Translations under genes and position numbers: made by a program | Shown: positions 27,280 to 35,388 of the stretch, one piece after another | How the letters are laid out: every line of letters begins with the position of its first letter | Position numbering within the stretch: the stretch's first letter is position 1 | The notes under the pieces: model-generated | Told to the model about the DNA's origin: nothing | The model's input: the letters and a program-made list of their open reading frames with translations, nothing else | Database searches by the model: none | Assembly (NCBI GenBank): GCA_963750535.1 | Contig: CAVVRF010000028.1 | Coordinates: forward strand, 186,001 to 250,000 | DNA from: JAKFWF01 sp963750535 | GTDB taxonomy: Bacteria > Pseudomonadota > Alphaproteobacteria > Rhizobiales > Hyphomicrobiaceae | Direction: 5' to 3' | Length of the DNA stretch: 64,000 nt

Positions 27280-27295
27280 TTAACCGGGTGTTAAC
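27280..27295. promoter_or_regulatory. CtrA full binding site
   Basis: TTAACCGGGTGTTAAC matches the alphaproteobacterial CtrA consensus TTAA-N7-TTAAC exactly. It is centred ~78 bp upstream of the start of the first L,D-transpeptidase gene, a usual place for direct activation. CtrA is the cell-cycle response regulator that times division, envelope and motility genes. Confidence 0.7.
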
Positions 27296-27364
27296 GACAG
27301 AGGGACTAGGGGATCAGGGTGCGCCAGGGGCACGGTGTATCGCTTGATCGGCCTGGAAGGAAGT

Positions 27365-28357
27365 ATGCAGAACGTCATTCGAAGCGGCTTTGTTGTCGCT
27401 GCCGGACTGGCATTAGCAGCCTGTGGTCAGGTTGACGTGCCGCCGCACTTGCGTCCGCTGTCCAAAGACACCCAGATGCTTCTCGGCAAGAAGCAGATGA
27501 AGACCAATGCGCCGATTTTCGTGCGCATTTTCAAGGAAGAGTCCGAGTTCGAGGTCTGGAAGCAGCGCGAGGACGGCCGCTACTACCATTTCAAGACCTA
27601 TCCGATCTGCAACTGGTCGGGCGACGTGGGTCCGAAGGTCGCCCAGGGCGACAAGCAGGCGCCGGAGGGCTTCTATACGATCGCCCGCCATCAGATGAAT
27701 CCGAATTCGCAGTTCTATCTCGCCTTCAACCTCGGCTATCCGAACGCCTACGACCGCGCCAACAAGCGCACCGGCGACGCGCTGATGGTGCATGGCAAAT
27801 GCAAGTCGGCCGGCTGCTACGCGATGACCGACGCTTTCGTCGAGGAAATCTACGCGCTGGCACGCGAGGCGTTCATCGGCGGCCAGGACGGCTTCCAGGT
27901 GCATGCCTTCCCGTTCCGCATGACGGAAGCAAACCTCGCCCGCTATACCGACCATCCGGCACAGAAGTTCTGGGCCACGCTCAAGGAAGGCTACGACTAT
28001 TTCGAGCTGACCCGGCAGCTGCCCGAGGTGGCGGTTTGCGATCGCAAGTATGTCGTCAATCCGAAGTGGCGTGGCGGCATTCAGCCGGCGCGGCTCGATG
28101 CGGAGCACGCCTGCCCGGCCTATGAACGGGTGCAGCCCGAGCCTTTCAAGCTGGTGCCCAAGGAGCAGATGGCCGACGCCGAGCGGATCATTGTGCCGGG
28201 GCCGAAGATGCGTGCACTGGCGAGCAACGGCGTCTCGATCCCGCCGGCGACCGAGCAATCGTCGGTGGCATCGACCACGTCGTTCGGGCTGGGCATGGGC
28301 AACAAGCAGGCGTCGACTCCAGCCCTTGGCCCGATCCTGGGCTATAGCCCGCAATAG
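27365..28357 (+). CDS. Murein L,D-transpeptidase, YafK family, predicted lipoprotein
   Basis: A 330-residue YkuD-domain protein. ATG 27365 follows GGAAGGA. Lipobox LALAAC gives a lipidated Cys20. The catalytic motif HGKCKSAGCYAMTD has His143 and Cys151. Conserved substrate-side stretches are PIFVRIFKEESEFEVWKQRE, YPICNWSGDVGPKVAQGDKQ (the last six residues typical of YafK) and EGFYTIARHQMNPNSQFYLA. The C-terminal ~90 residues are Pro/Ala-rich and variable. YafK/DpaA-type enzymes cleave or form links between peptidoglycan and other envelope components. A paralogue follows 163 nt downstream, and a CtrA site lies upstream. Confidence 0.92.
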   Translation: MQNVIRSGFVVAAGLALAACGQVDVPPHLRPLSKDTQMLLGKKQMKTNAPIFVRIFKEESEFEVWKQREDGRYYHFKTYPICNWSGDVGPKVAQGDKQAPEGFYTIARHQMNPNSQFYLAFNLGYPNAYDRANKRTGDALMVHGKCKSAGCYAMTDAFVEEIYALAREAFIGGQDGFQVHAFPFRMTEANLARYTDHPAQKFWATLKEGYDYFELTRQLPEVAVCDRKYVVNPKWRGGIQPARLDAEHACPAYERVQPEPFKLVPKEQMADAERIIVPGPKMRALASNGVSIPPATEQSSVASTTSFGLGMGNKQASTPALGPILGYSPQ

Positions 28358-28520
28358 TCGCAACCGCGCCTCCCTCCGGCTCGGTTGCAGTTCGGGCCTG
28401 TCCACACCTCACCAAATTTTGCCGTGCAGTGTGCATCGGCAAGCTGCTAGGGTGAGGCCCTGGCCCTCTGCGCACGGCCAGCCCAGGGTGTTGGTGGGTC
28501 TGGTCGAGGGCTCGGAAGGG

Positions 28521-29774
28521 ATGCGACGACTGATCTCGCAAGCCGTGCGACAGGTGGCCGCCGTTGGCTTCGTGCTCGGTATCGGCAGCCTGGCCGCGCA
28601 AGCAGTCACCATCGAATTGAAGGACGTGGCGCCGGATCGCGTCGAGCGGCAACGCGCCGCGGCGGTCGGAAGCCTGCCGCTGCCGGGCACGCCGGACCTG
28701 GCGAGCTTCGACAAGCGCCTCGCGGCCAAGGGACTGAAGGTCGGCGATCCGGTCTTCGTCCGCATCTTCAAGGCCGAGTCCGAGCTCGAGGTCTGGATGC
28801 GCTCGGGCGACCGCTTCGTCCTGCTGGATACGTATCCGATCTGCCACTGGTCCGGCACCATCGGTCCCAAGATCCACGAGGGCGACAAGCAGACGCCGGA
28901 AGGTTTTTACGAGGTCACGCGACGCCAGCTGCACCTGATCGGGCGCCATCCGCGCTCATTGAACCTCGGCTTCCCGAACGCTTTCGACAAGGTCAACCAG
29001 CGCACCGGCTCCTACATCCTGGTTCACGGCGGCTGCTCGTCGGTCGGCTGCTTCGCCATGACCAACTCCGTGGTCGCCGAGATCTACCGCCTGTCCGAGC
29101 GGGCGATCCGGAATGGCCACGAGCGCGTGCCGGTGCACGTGTTTCCGTTTCGCATGACGGCGGCCAACATGGCCCAGTACGCCAACAGCGAGTGGCACTC
29201 GTTCTGGCAGAACCTGAAGGAAGGCTACGACGCCTTCGAGCAGACCAGAGTGCCGCCGCACATCGGGGTTTGCGAGCGACGATATCTTGTCCAGCCAGCC
29301 GGCCCCGAGGAGGTGGCCGCTTCGAGCCCTTTAGCCGTTTGCGGCGAGTCGCTCGCCGCGATTTCCGAATGGGAGCGCCTGGGCACAGCTGTCCAGCTCC
29401 AGCTCAGCAGGTCGTCGCATCCGCGGCTACAGGCGACGGGCATGGAGTGGTCGGCGCGACGCTTTCCCTCGCCGCGCCTGACGCGGCAGCTGGCGGCGGC
29501 GAAGCAGCCGGGCCTGCCGCTCCCGCCGTCGCGCCTGTCCAGGCCGACCGACGACCGGTCGCAGAAGGCGCTCGACAGCGCGCAGCGGTCGGCGGCGACG
29601 ATGCCGTCAAGCCTCGGCGCCAACATGCCCGAAGAGGTTCCCTGCGATCTGAGGCTGGCGAGCTGCCGGAAGTGGCGCGATCTGCAATTCAAGGCGGCCA
29701 CTAGGGCGCTGGCATTCCGCGACGGCCAGCCGCCGCCGGCGACGCGCAAGCGGACCGCTGCACGGTTGCGTTGA
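28521..29774 (+). CDS. Murein L,D-transpeptidase, YafK family, with long C-terminal tail
   Basis: A 417-residue paralogue of the preceding protein. ATG 28521 follows GGAAGGG. A signal peptide (FVLGIGSLAAQAVT) replaces the lipobox. PVFVRIFKAESELEVWMRSG, YPICHWSGTIGPKIHEGDKQ and HGGCSSVGCFAMTN (His169, Cys177) align with the first copy. From about residue 270 to the end there is a low-complexity Arg/Ser/Pro/Ala tail with CDLRLASCRKWRDLQFKAAT near its end. The tail is basic and may bind the envelope or be unstructured. Tandem duplication with diverged anchoring (soluble versus lipidated) is the likely history. Confidence 0.9.
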   Translation: MRRLISQAVRQVAAVGFVLGIGSLAAQAVTIELKDVAPDRVERQRAAAVGSLPLPGTPDLASFDKRLAAKGLKVGDPVFVRIFKAESELEVWMRSGDRFVLLDTYPICHWSGTIGPKIHEGDKQTPEGFYEVTRRQLHLIGRHPRSLNLGFPNAFDKVNQRTGSYILVHGGCSSVGCFAMTNSVVAEIYRLSERAIRNGHERVPVHVFPFRMTAANMAQYANSEWHSFWQNLKEGYDAFEQTRVPPHIGVCERRYLVQPAGPEEVAASSPLAVCGESLAAISEWERLGTAVQLQLSRSSHPRLQATGMEWSARRFPSPRLTRQLAAAKQPGLPLPPSRLSRPTDDRSQKALDSAQRSAATMPSSLGANMPEEVPCDLRLASCRKWRDLQFKAATRALAFRDGQPPPATRKRTAARLR

Positions 29775-29812
29775 CCTGCGGCCCCGGCGGGCGAGTGATC
29801 GGAACCGCACGC

Positions 29813-30937
29813 ATGGCGAGCCGCCGACTGATCCTGATCGTTGGCGGCTATGGCGCCTTTGGCAGTCGCGCGGCGGAACGGCTGGCACGCGAGGCCGACC
29901 TCGAGATCGTCGTCGCCGGACGTTCTCGGCAGCGCGCCGAGGCTGCCGTCGGGAGGCTTGCCGGACACGCGATGGCGCGTGTCGGCGCGGCGGCGATCGA
30001 TGCCACGCGCCCGGACCCGGCCGTCCTCTCGGCGATCGCTCCGCAGGTCATCGTCAATGCGTCGGGACCTTTCCAGGGCCAGGACTTCGCGCTTGCCCGC
30101 GCCGCGGCCGAAGTGGGCGCGCACTACGTCGATCTGGCCGATGCCGCGAGCTTTGTCCTGGCGTTCGCAGGCGACCGGTCACTCGATCGCGCCGTCCGCG
30201 AACGGGGCCTGCTGGCGGTGAGCGGGGCCAGCACGGTGCCGGCGATCTCCGGCGCGGTGCTCGATCATCTGGCGCCGGCATTCGCGCGCCTCACGAGCTT
30301 GCGCTACGGCATATCGCCGGGCAACCGGTTCGACCCAGGTCCGGCCACCGCGGAGTCGATCCTCGGCGCGCTCGGCATGCCGTTCGGGACGAGGCGTGAC
30401 GGCGCGCCGATCACCGTGCACGGCTGGCAGGGATTGTCGCGCCATGCCTTTCCGACGATCGGCACGCGCTGGCTCGGCTACTGCAACGTGCCTGACCTGG
30501 CGCTGTTTGCCGAACGCTATCCAAGCCTCGACACGATCGATTTCCGCGCCGGGCTCGAGGTCGCGCCGTTCCATCTCGGCCTGTGGGCGCTTTCCTGGCC
30601 AGGCCGGCTGGGCCTGCTGCCGGGCTCGCCGCGCCTCTCGCGGGCTTTGCTGGCGGTCAAGCGCAGGCTGGCGTTTCTCGGCTCCGATGCCGGGGGGATG
30701 TTCATGAGGCTCGAGGGAACCGACGTTCACGGCAGCGGCAAGGTCATCACCTGGCAGCTCGAGGCCCTGCATGGACATGGGCCTTATATTCCGACCACGC
30801 CGGCGGTGATCCTGGCTCGCAAGCTGGCGCGCGGCGAGATCCGCGAGCGGGGTGCCCGCGCCTGCCTCGGCCTGGTGACGCTGCCCGAGATCGAGCGCGA
30901 GCTCGGCGATCTCGATATCACGATGAGCACGACATGA
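29813..30937 (+). CDS. Saccharopine dehydrogenase-like NAD(P)-binding protein
   Basis: A 374-residue Rossmann-fold protein from ATG 29813; GTG 29795 is possible. N-terminal nucleotide site LILIVGGYGAFGSRAAERLA, then VIVNASGPFQGQD and GAHYVDLADAASFVL, as in COG1748/COG3268 proteins. The C-terminal half (GNRFDPGPATAESILGALGM, FGTRRDGAPITVHGWQGLS) matches the oxidoreductases that are often fused to DUF4166. Here DUF4166 is a separate gene overlapping the stop by four bases (ATGA). The substrate is unknown; lysine metabolism is not implied. Confidence 0.85.
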   Translation: MASRRLILIVGGYGAFGSRAAERLAREADLEIVVAGRSRQRAEAAVGRLAGHAMARVGAAAIDATRPDPAVLSAIAPQVIVNASGPFQGQDFALARAAAEVGAHYVDLADAASFVLAFAGDRSLDRAVRERGLLAVSGASTVPAISGAVLDHLAPAFARLTSLRYGISPGNRFDPGPATAESILGALGMPFGTRRDGAPITVHGWQGLSRHAFPTIGTRWLGYCNVPDLALFAERYPSLDTIDFRAGLEVAPFHLGLWALSWPGRLGLLPGSPRLSRALLAVKRRLAFLGSDAGGMFMRLEGTDVHGSGKVITWQLEALHGHGPYIPTTPAVILARKLARGEIRERGARACLGLVTLPEIERELGDLDITMSTT

Positions 30938-31464
30938 CCGCGCTCTATCGCCGCCTGCTGGGAGCGCAGTTCGATCGCCTGCCGGGCGAGGTCCGCAGCC
31001 TGCACGACGTCGCATCGGCCAGTACCTGGACTGGCCGTGCCGACGTGGTGCGGGGGCCGAGCCCGGCCGCGGGGCTCCTGGCTACAATCCTTCGGCTGCC
31101 GCCGGCGGGCGCCGATCAGCCGCTCACCGTGACCTTCACGCCCCGCGCGGAAACCGAGATCTGGACCCGCAACTTCGCCGGCAGGCGGTTCCAGTCGACG
31201 CAGCGGGCGATCGGCAGCGAGTTGCACGAGACCGTCGGCCCGGTCACGCTGCGGATGCGGCCCTGGCAGGACGACGACAGCCTGAGCCTCGAGCTGATCG
31301 ACGCCCTGCTGCTCGGCTGGCCGGTGCCGCGCCGGCTGCTGCCGGTGATCAGCACCCGCGAGAGCGCGCGCGATGGCCGCTATCACTTCGCGGTCGAGGC
31401 TACGGTCCCGGCGTTCGGCCTGCTGGTCCGTTATAGCGGCTGGCTCGAGCGAGCGGCGAGGTAA
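30934..31464 (+). CDS. DUF4166 domain protein
   Basis: A 176-residue protein matching the DUF4166 pattern: MTALYRRLLGAQFDRLPGEV, VRSLHD, GRADVVRGPSPAAGLLATIL, LPPAGADQPLTVTF, ETEIWTRNFAGRRFQSTQ and GLLVRYSGWLE at the C-terminus. It overlaps the dehydrogenase-like gene by four bases, and the two occur as one polypeptide in other genomes, so they probably act together. Its 3' end overlaps the convergent MocA-like gene by 34 bp. Confidence 0.82.
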   Translation: MTALYRRLLGAQFDRLPGEVRSLHDVASASTWTGRADVVRGPSPAAGLLATILRLPPAGADQPLTVTFTPRAETEIWTRNFAGRRFQSTQRAIGSELHETVGPVTLRMRPWQDDDSLSLELIDALLLGWPVPRRLLPVISTRESARDGRYHFAVEATVPAFGLLVRYSGWLERAAR

Positions 31465-32075
31465 GCCGCCAGCTCGTCCACGGTGTCGATGTCGACCTCG
31501 GCGTCGCGGCCGGCGGTGGCGACGCCGATCGCACGATCTCCCTGTGCCTCGATCAGCCGCTTGCCGCCCTGGTCGCCGCTCAGTCCGATCAGCTCCGGGA
31601 ACAGCCGGCGCGGCCAGATCACCGGATTGCCCTGGCGGCCGTCGGCAAGCACCGGATGGACGACACGGTCGCCACCGCCGTCGACGAACGCGCCTGCCAG
31701 CGCGGCGACGAGACCGGCGCTCAATTCCGGCATGTCGCCTTGTGCGATCAGGACGCCATCGATGTCGGCCTCGAGCGCCGCGACGCCAGCGGCGATCGAC
31801 GTGCCGATGCCTTCCGCGTGCCTCACGTTGTGCACGATGCGGCAGCCAGGACGGGCCGCGACAGCGGCGATCCGGTCGGGCTCGTGGCCGGTCACCACGA
31901 TGATGCGGCCGATGCCGCCGGCCTCGATCGCCGCCAGCACGCGCGCCACCAGCGGGACGCCGTCGATCTCGACCAGCAGCTTGTTGCGGGCGCCGAAACG
32001 CCTCGACGAGCCGGCGGCCAGCACCACCGCCGCCACCTTCGGCCATCCCTTCGCTTTGCCGGCGCTGTCGCTCAT
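31431..32075 (-). CDS. MocA-like molybdenum cofactor cytidylyltransferase (NTP transferase)
   Basis: A 214-residue MobA-like nucleotidyltransferase: VAAVVLAAGSSRRFGARNKL (nucleotide loop), IIVVTGHEPDRI, GIGTSIAAGVAALEAD, GVLIAQGDMPELSA (metal Asp) and GRQGNPVIWPRRLFPEL. This is the set found in MocA, which makes molybdopterin cytosine dinucleotide for xanthine-dehydrogenase-family enzymes. ATG 32075 overlaps the TGA of the upstream XdhC gene. No xdhAB/coxLMS-type target gene is in the window. Confidence 0.9.
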   Translation of the reverse strand: MSDSAGKAKGWPKVAAVVLAAGSSRRFGARNKLLVEIDGVPLVARVLAAIEAGGIGRIIVVTGHEPDRIAAVAARPGCRIVHNVRHAEGIGTSIAAGVAALEADIDGVLIAQGDMPELSAGLVAALAGAFVDGGGDRVVHPVLADGRQGNPVIWPRRLFPELIGLSGDQGGKRLIEAQGDRAIGVATAGRDAEVDIDTVDELAAYLAARSSQPL

Positions 32076-33109
32076 TTCTTCTTCGGCTTCGGGCCGCGCA
32101 CGGCGGCAATGACCTCGGCCATGACCGAGATCGCGATCTCCGCCGGAGTCTGGGCGCCGATATCGACACCGATCGGACACTTGATCCGTGCGATCTCGGC
32201 CGCCGAGAAGCCGGCCTGCGACAGCCGCTCGGTGCGCTTGGCGTGGTTGCGCGAGCTGCCGAGCGCGCCGATGTAGAGGCAGTCGGAGCGCAAAGCGACC
32301 TTCAGCGCCTCGTCATCGATGTGCGCCACGTGGGCGAGCACCACCAGCGCGGTATACGGGTCGAGACCGATCCGCGGCAGGGCATCCTGCGGCCATTCCG
32401 GCAGCAGCGTGACGCCGGGGAAGCGGTCGGCGGCGGCGAAGGCGGTGCGCGGGTCGACCACCATCGTCTCGTAGCCGGCGATCGCCGCGATCTGGCTCGT
32501 GATCTGGGCTATGTGGGTGGCGCCGATGATCAGGATCCGCGCGGGCGGTACCAGCGCCTGCACGAACACCTCGCCGTCCGCGGTCTCCTCGATCGCGCTC
32601 TTGGCAGTCCGAAAACGGGCGGCGATGCTGTCGGGCAGGTTTGACTGGCCGCGCTCGAACACCTCCCGGCGGCCGTCCGTGAGCCGTGTGCGCAGCACCA
32701 GGCCGGTGCGCGACGTGCGGGCGGCGACGGCCTTGTCGAGCAGCTGCAGCCCGCCACCGTCCCGCTCGAGCCGCTCGACGAACACACGCACCTTGCCGCC
32801 ACACGGCAGCCCGACGTTCCACGCGGTTTCGTCGGCGACGCCGAATGCGAGCGTTCGCGGCTTGCGGGTCTCGAGCACATCGCCGGCTTCGGTGATGACC
32901 TCGCCCTCGATGCAACCGCCGGATACCGAGCCCTGGAAGCGACCATCGGCCGCAATCGCCATCTGGCCGCCGACCGGCACCGGCGCCGAGCCCCAGGTGT
33001 CGACCACCGTTGCGAGTGCGACGTGGCCGTCGCGCACCAGCCATTCCCGAGCCGCGCGCAGCGGGTCGGTCTCGTGCTCCTCGGCCACAACGGCGCCTGG
33101 TTCGTTCAT
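32072..33109 (-). CDS. XdhC/CoxF-family molybdenum cofactor insertion protein
   Basis: A 345-residue XdhC protein. N-terminal XdhC/CoxI domain with ALATVVDTWGSAPVPVGGQM, GSVSGGCIEGEVI and NVGLPCGGKVRVFVE. C-terminal Rossmann domain with ILIIGATHIAQITSQIAAI, DDEALKVALRSDCLYIGALG and CPIGVDIGAQTPAEIAISVM. XdhC binds Moco, protects it, and helps sulfurate and insert it into xanthine-dehydrogenase-type enzymes. It is overlapped by mocA, giving a two-gene maturation unit. Confidence 0.92.
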   Translation of the reverse strand: MNEPGAVVAEEHETDPLRAAREWLVRDGHVALATVVDTWGSAPVPVGGQMAIAADGRFQGSVSGGCIEGEVITEAGDVLETRKPRTLAFGVADETAWNVGLPCGGKVRVFVERLERDGGGLQLLDKAVAARTSRTGLVLRTRLTDGRREVFERGQSNLPDSIAARFRTAKSAIEETADGEVFVQALVPPARILIIGATHIAQITSQIAAIAGYETMVVDPRTAFAAADRFPGVTLLPEWPQDALPRIGLDPYTALVVLAHVAHIDDEALKVALRSDCLYIGALGSSRNHAKRTERLSQAGFSAAEIARIKCPIGVDIGAQTPAEIAISVMAEVIAAVRGPKPKKK

Positions 33110-33227
33110 GGTGATGCTATCCTGTACCGGGTTCGATTCGCCTCAATGCCGACGCGATCGGCGTCGATCGATACGGCGGACCACCGACATTTTGTCGCGG
33201 CGCAATTATGTTTCAATATAGCACGCC

Positions 33228-34259
33228 ATGGCATCCAGGCGAATGAGCGGGAAAACGGATAGCTCGCGGGCGGGCGGCACTCGCCGCTCCCGCGTCTATC
33301 GCGGCGCGCGCTGGTTGATGGCGGCGGCGGTTCTCGCCGTCATCGCGGCGTTCGGCAGCCAGCCGGTGCCGCGGCGGACGCTGCCGCCACGCGAGGGGCC
33401 GCCGATCGCCGACGCTCGCTCGTGGGGCTATCAGCTGCAGAACGTCAAGCTGCAGTCGATTGCCGATGGCGTCGACCTCCTGGTGGTGGACTATTCGCGC
33501 GACGGCTCGGAGCAACGGGTGCTGCGACCGGGCGAAGTCGATGCGCTCAGAACCCGTGCCGACGGTTCCAGGCGGATCGTGCTCGCCTACATGTCGATCG
33601 GCGAGGCGGAAAACTATCGCTTCTATTGGCGGCGCTCGTGGTCGCCCGGACATCCAAGCTGGATCGGGCCCGAGAACCCGGCGTGGCGGGGCAATTTCCA
33701 GGTACGCTATTGGGAGCGCGGCTGGCGTGACATCATCATGCAACCGCAGGTCACGCTGTTCGGCCGGATCAGCGAGGCCTGGCAGCCGGCCAATCGCGCC
33801 TACCTGGATCGGATCCTGGAGGCCGGCTTCGACGGCGTCTACCTCGACCGCATCGATGCCTTCGATCACTGGTCGAGCGAGCACAAGACGGCTCAGGCCG
33901 ACATGATCGACTTCGTGACGACCCTTTCGAGCTACGCAAAGCAGCGGCGGCCGGGGTTCCTGGTGGTGGCCCAGAATGGCGAGGAGTTGCTGCGATCCGC
34001 GGAATACCGCGGCGCACTCGACGCGATCGCCAAGGAGGACCTGCTATTCGGCGTCGACGGCGACGGGGTCGCCAACGCCGCAGCCGATGTCTCCCAATCG
34101 ATTGCCGATCTCAACCACGCGGTGGCCGAGGGTCGGCCGGTGTTCGTCGTCGAATACCTGACGAACCCGGCGCGACGTGCCGAAGCACAGCGCCGGATCT
34201 CGGCGCTCGGCTTCATCCTGCAGTTCGCACAGCGCGACCTGCGCCAGATCCCCGAATAG
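33228..34259 (+). CDS. Exported endo-alpha-1,4-polygalactosaminidase-like (GH114) protein
   Basis: A 343-residue protein (ATG 33243 is an alternative start). An N-terminal basic segment and a membrane/signal helix (WLMAAAVLAVIAAFGS) precede a TIM-barrel domain of the COG2342/GH114 type: SWGYQLQNVKLQ, VDLLVVDYSRDG, IVLAYMSIGEAENYRFYW, AGFDGVYLDRIDAFDHWSSE, FLVVAQNGEELLRS, VFVVEYLTNPARR. The Asp/Glu residues in VDYSRDG, IGEAE and YLDRIDAFD match the conserved acidic sites. Related enzymes cut galactosamine-containing exopolysaccharides. The native substrate here is unknown. Confidence 0.85.
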   Translation: MASRRMSGKTDSSRAGGTRRSRVYRGARWLMAAAVLAVIAAFGSQPVPRRTLPPREGPPIADARSWGYQLQNVKLQSIADGVDLLVVDYSRDGSEQRVLRPGEVDALRTRADGSRRIVLAYMSIGEAENYRFYWRRSWSPGHPSWIGPENPAWRGNFQVRYWERGWRDIIMQPQVTLFGRISEAWQPANRAYLDRILEAGFDGVYLDRIDAFDHWSSEHKTAQADMIDFVTTLSSYAKQRRPGFLVVAQNGEELLRSAEYRGALDAIAKEDLLFGVDGDGVANAAADVSQSIADLNHAVAEGRPVFVVEYLTNPARRAEAQRRISALGFILQFAQRDLRQIPE

Positions 34260-34389
34260 GACGCGGCCGAGCGGGCGCCGGTCACTCTGCGCCGCCGCTA
34301 CAACCGCGTGCACCGAATTGCCACCGGGATGGTGGAAAGCGCCGCGATTCGGTCTCGCTGGCGACACCCGAATCGTGCAGATTCAACCT

Positions 34390-35124
34390 ATGCGTGATTC
34401 TGTAAAACGTGCTGTTGCGCGTCAACTGGCCGGCCTGGCGCTTGCGGGCCTGCTCGTAACACCTCTGGTCGGATTTGGCACAGGGCAATCCAGCGCACAA
34501 AAAGGTGAGGTTTATCAAGGCGAAGCGACGATTGTGGATGGCGACACGATCGTCCTTGGCAGCACCCGCATCAGGCTTGAAGGCATCGATGCGCCGGAGA
34601 CAACCCAGACGTGTGGTCGCAGGCTGATTGGGCATTGGCGTTGCGGCGAGGAAGCTAGCCGCCAGCTCGTCCGGCTGATCGCCAATCGGGCCGTCCGCTG
34701 CACGGATGCCGGGCTCGACAAGTACGGTCGCGTGCTGGGCCGCTGCTCGGCGGGCAATACCGATCTCAACGCCGAGATGGTGCGCACCGGCTATGCCTGG
34801 GCCTTCGTCCGCTATTCGCGATCCTACGTCGCCGTCGAGGCCGAGGCACGGCGTGCACGGGCCGGTATCTGGCAAGGCGAGGCGATGCCGGCTTGGGATT
34901 TCAGGGCCCGCGCGTGGGCCGCAGCCGAGGTGCAGGCACCGGGCGGCTGTACCATCAAGGGCAACGTGACCAATGCCGGCCGCATCTATCACATGCCGTG
35001 GAGCCCCTGGTACGAGAAGGTGCGAATGGACCAGGACGGGCGCGGCGGCGCCAAGGGCAAGCGCTGGTTCTGCTCCGAGGAGGAAGCGCTGGCGGCGGGC
35101 TGGCGGCCGGCGATGACGCGCTAG
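34390..35124 (+). CDS. Exported thermonuclease (SNase-like) with C-terminal sunset domain
   Basis: A 244-residue protein. A signal helix (LAGLALAGLLVTPLVGFGTG) is followed by the SNase fold: EATIVDGDTIVLGSTRIRLE, GIDAPETTQTC, LDKYGRVLGRCSAGNTDLN and MVRTGYAWAFVRYS. The catalytic Arg/Asp/Glu are in RIRLEGIDAPE and YGRVLGR. The C-terminal ~60 residues (GGCTIKGNVTNAGRIYHMPW, RWFCSEEEALAAGWRPA) form the short two-Cys domain called sunset, often appended to secreted nucleases. It probably degrades extracytoplasmic nucleic acid. No strong ribosome-binding site is seen before ATG 34390. Confidence 0.88.
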   Translation: MRDSVKRAVARQLAGLALAGLLVTPLVGFGTGQSSAQKGEVYQGEATIVDGDTIVLGSTRIRLEGIDAPETTQTCGRRLIGHWRCGEEASRQLVRLIANRAVRCTDAGLDKYGRVLGRCSAGNTDLNAEMVRTGYAWAFVRYSRSYVAVEAEARRARAGIWQGEAMPAWDFRARAWAAAEVQAPGGCTIKGNVTNAGRIYHMPWSPWYEKVRMDQDGRGGAKGKRWFCSEEEALAAGWRPAMTR

Positions 35125-35152
35125 CTTTCCGCATCGAATGGATGCGCCATTT

Positions 35153-35340
35153 CCCTCTCCCCCAAGCGCATTTTGGGCGCAGGGGGAGAGGGTCAGGGAG
35201 AGGGGCCGCCACTGCTCGGAAGGCAGCCCGGCACTTGATCGCGCCGGTTGCAATTGGCGCTGAGCGAGCCGCCGCCCCTCTCCCTCGGCCGGCATGAACG
35301 CCGGCCTCTGCCCTCTCCCCCGAAGAGGCGGGGGAGAGGG
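35153..35340. repeat. CCCTCTCC-type palindromic repeats
   Basis: Two palindromic units between the nuclease and FAD-hydroxylase genes. At 35153-35192, CCCTCTCCCCC is paired with GGGGGAGAGGG around AAGCGCA/TGGGCGC. At 35275-35340, two hairpins stand in tandem: GGCCGGC-ATGAAC-GCCGGCC and CCCTCTCCCCC-gaagaggc-GGGGGAGAGGG. The second unit is nearly identical to 50876-50945. This 264-bp gap has no coding potential that I trust. Confidence 0.8.
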
Positions 35341-35388
35341 CGTAAGCGGCTCTCGAACCTCCGCGATGCCATCTGGACCTGAAAGGCG

